A stretch of 5,756 nt of DNA from Marinilabiliales bacterium. Lineage in GTDB: Bacteria; Bacteroidota; Bacteroidia; Bacteroidales; BM523. Below are positions 5,227-5,756 of the stretch, one piece after another. Made by a program: the position numbers and the translations under genes. The stretch's first letter is position 1. Each line of letters begins with the position of its first letter. The stretch spans positions 1 through 5,756 of the forward strand of contig PKSZ01000135.1 in the NCBI GenBank assembly GCA_002869425.1, in the 5' to 3' direction. The notes beneath the pieces are model-generated. The model was not told where the DNA came from. It ran no database searches and was given only the letters and a program-made list of their open reading frames with translations.

Positions 5227-5756
5227 TTATTTATCAATACGTGTAATTTTTTTCATATATGATCTGTTGCCATCGGAAAATCTAACAAAATATAATCCTG
5301 AAGCAATGTCTTTGAGGTTAGTACTATATAAATGCTGACCGGTATTATATATTTTTCTATCGTTAAATATTACCCTACTATAGTTATCCAGAATTTCTAT
5401 CGTTATTTCAGATTTTGTTTTTAATGAGAATTCAATATTTACCTGTTCAACTACAGGGTTTGGATAAACTGTCAATGCAAAATCCTGAGTAATATATGTA
5501 TTGATTCCAAGTACTGAATCAATAAATATTCCTCCTTCAACTTCGTAAGAATCAACCATGAAATTCAGGTTTTCAAGTAATGTGTCCTCATTTGAAATGG
5601 TTAAGTTATCATATGTTGAAATCAGCGGATAGCCCGGAATATCAACGGATAGTTTATAACCAACACCCATCGGTAAATGTTCCAATTGGTAGTATCCGTC
5701 ATCATCCGTAACATCCGATGTTATCGGCTCATCATTAGGTTCTTGCTCAATATATA
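5227..5756 (-). CDS. Secreted protein with C-terminal T9SS type A sorting domain (5' end beyond window)
   Basis: The frame is open from the right edge to a TAA at 5229-5227, giving 175 visible residues. No start is visible, and the TTG or ATG codons near 5685 are internal. Residues about 13-68 look like the end of a prealbumin or SdrD-like module: TDDDGYYQLEHLPMGVGYKLSVDIPGY, followed by LENLNFMVDS. After a linker, the last 85 residues or so form a T9SS type A sorting domain. It opens with FALTVYPNPVVEQVNIEF (92-109), continues ITIEILDNYSRVIF (117-130), and ends ASGLYFVRFSDGNRSYMKKI (151-170) before a basic tail. In Bacteroidota this domain directs export across the outer membrane and is usually cleaved on attachment or release. 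The job of the mature protein depends on the missing N-terminal part. No terminator is evident in the 97-nt gap to the lipoprotein gene. Confidence 0.9.
   Translation of the reverse strand, partial: YIEQEPNDEPITSDVTDDDGYYQLEHLPMGVGYKLSVDIPGYPLISTYDNLTISNEDTLLENLNFMVDSYEVEGGIFIDSVLGINTYITQDFALTVYPNPVVEQVNIEFSLKTKSEITIEILDNYSRVIFNDRKIYNTGQHLYSTNLKDIASGLYFVRFSDGNRSYMKKITRIDK

Noticed and set aside
5227..5685. Start of the T9SS protein at a TTG at 5685
   Set aside because: The frame stays open to the window edge, and the upstream residues (TDDDGYYQ) belong to the same module, so the true start lies outside the window.
1..5756. CRISPR array, toxin-antitoxin pair, retron or other defence system
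   Set aside because: No regularly spaced repeats, small gene pairs or reverse transcriptase motifs are seen on either strand.

Overview
The window reads as chromosomal DNA from an AT-rich member of the Bacteroidota. Three independent signs agree. First, one protein ends in a type IX secretion (T9SS) type A sorting domain. Second, a lipoprotein carries a Lys/Glu-rich stretch right after its lipobox cysteine, as in Bacteroidota surface lipoproteins. Third, several start regions carry the Bacteroidota-type -7 element TAnnTTTG, in most cases with a TTG or TTTG about 16-20 nt upstream. Genus cannot be told from the sequence.

Layout. Positions 1-1281 (minus strand) hold a DUF4199-type membrane protein followed, with a 1-nt stop/start overlap, by a family 2 glycosyltransferase that runs off the left edge. 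A divergent intergenic region (1282-1462) carries a minus-strand promoter for that pair and a plus-strand promoter for a small signal recognition particle RNA (about 1463-1566). Next on the plus strand is a well-formed promoter and the first 31 codons of a secreted protein, with a signal peptide and the start of the 'NIWYFG'-type N-terminus common in Bacteroidota secreted proteins. That gene is cut immediately after Trp-Tyr-Phe by an IS66-family insertion sequence (about 1835-4184) with the full tnpA-tnpB-tnpC set on the minus strand. The rest of the interrupted gene is not found beyond the element. Instead there is a minus-strand rho-independent terminator (4203-4233), then a two-domain lipoprotein gene (4305-5129) with its own promoter, and then the 3' part of a T9SS-secreted protein gene (5227 to the right edge).

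How the parts relate. The glycosyltransferase and DUF4199 protein look co-translated and both act at the inner membrane. The SRP RNA is a housekeeping gene of the co-translational membrane targeting pathway. The three transposition genes form one operon. The lipoprotein and the T9SS cargo are both envelope or secreted beta-sandwich proteins, but a promoter between them suggests separate transcription.

I see no defence system, CRISPR array or convincing new multi-gene system. The most notable points are the IS66 disruption with a missing 3' half and no target duplication, an apparent Asp-to-Glu change at a probable catalytic position of the transposase, and a promoter-like element placed so close to tnpA that the transcript may be leaderless.
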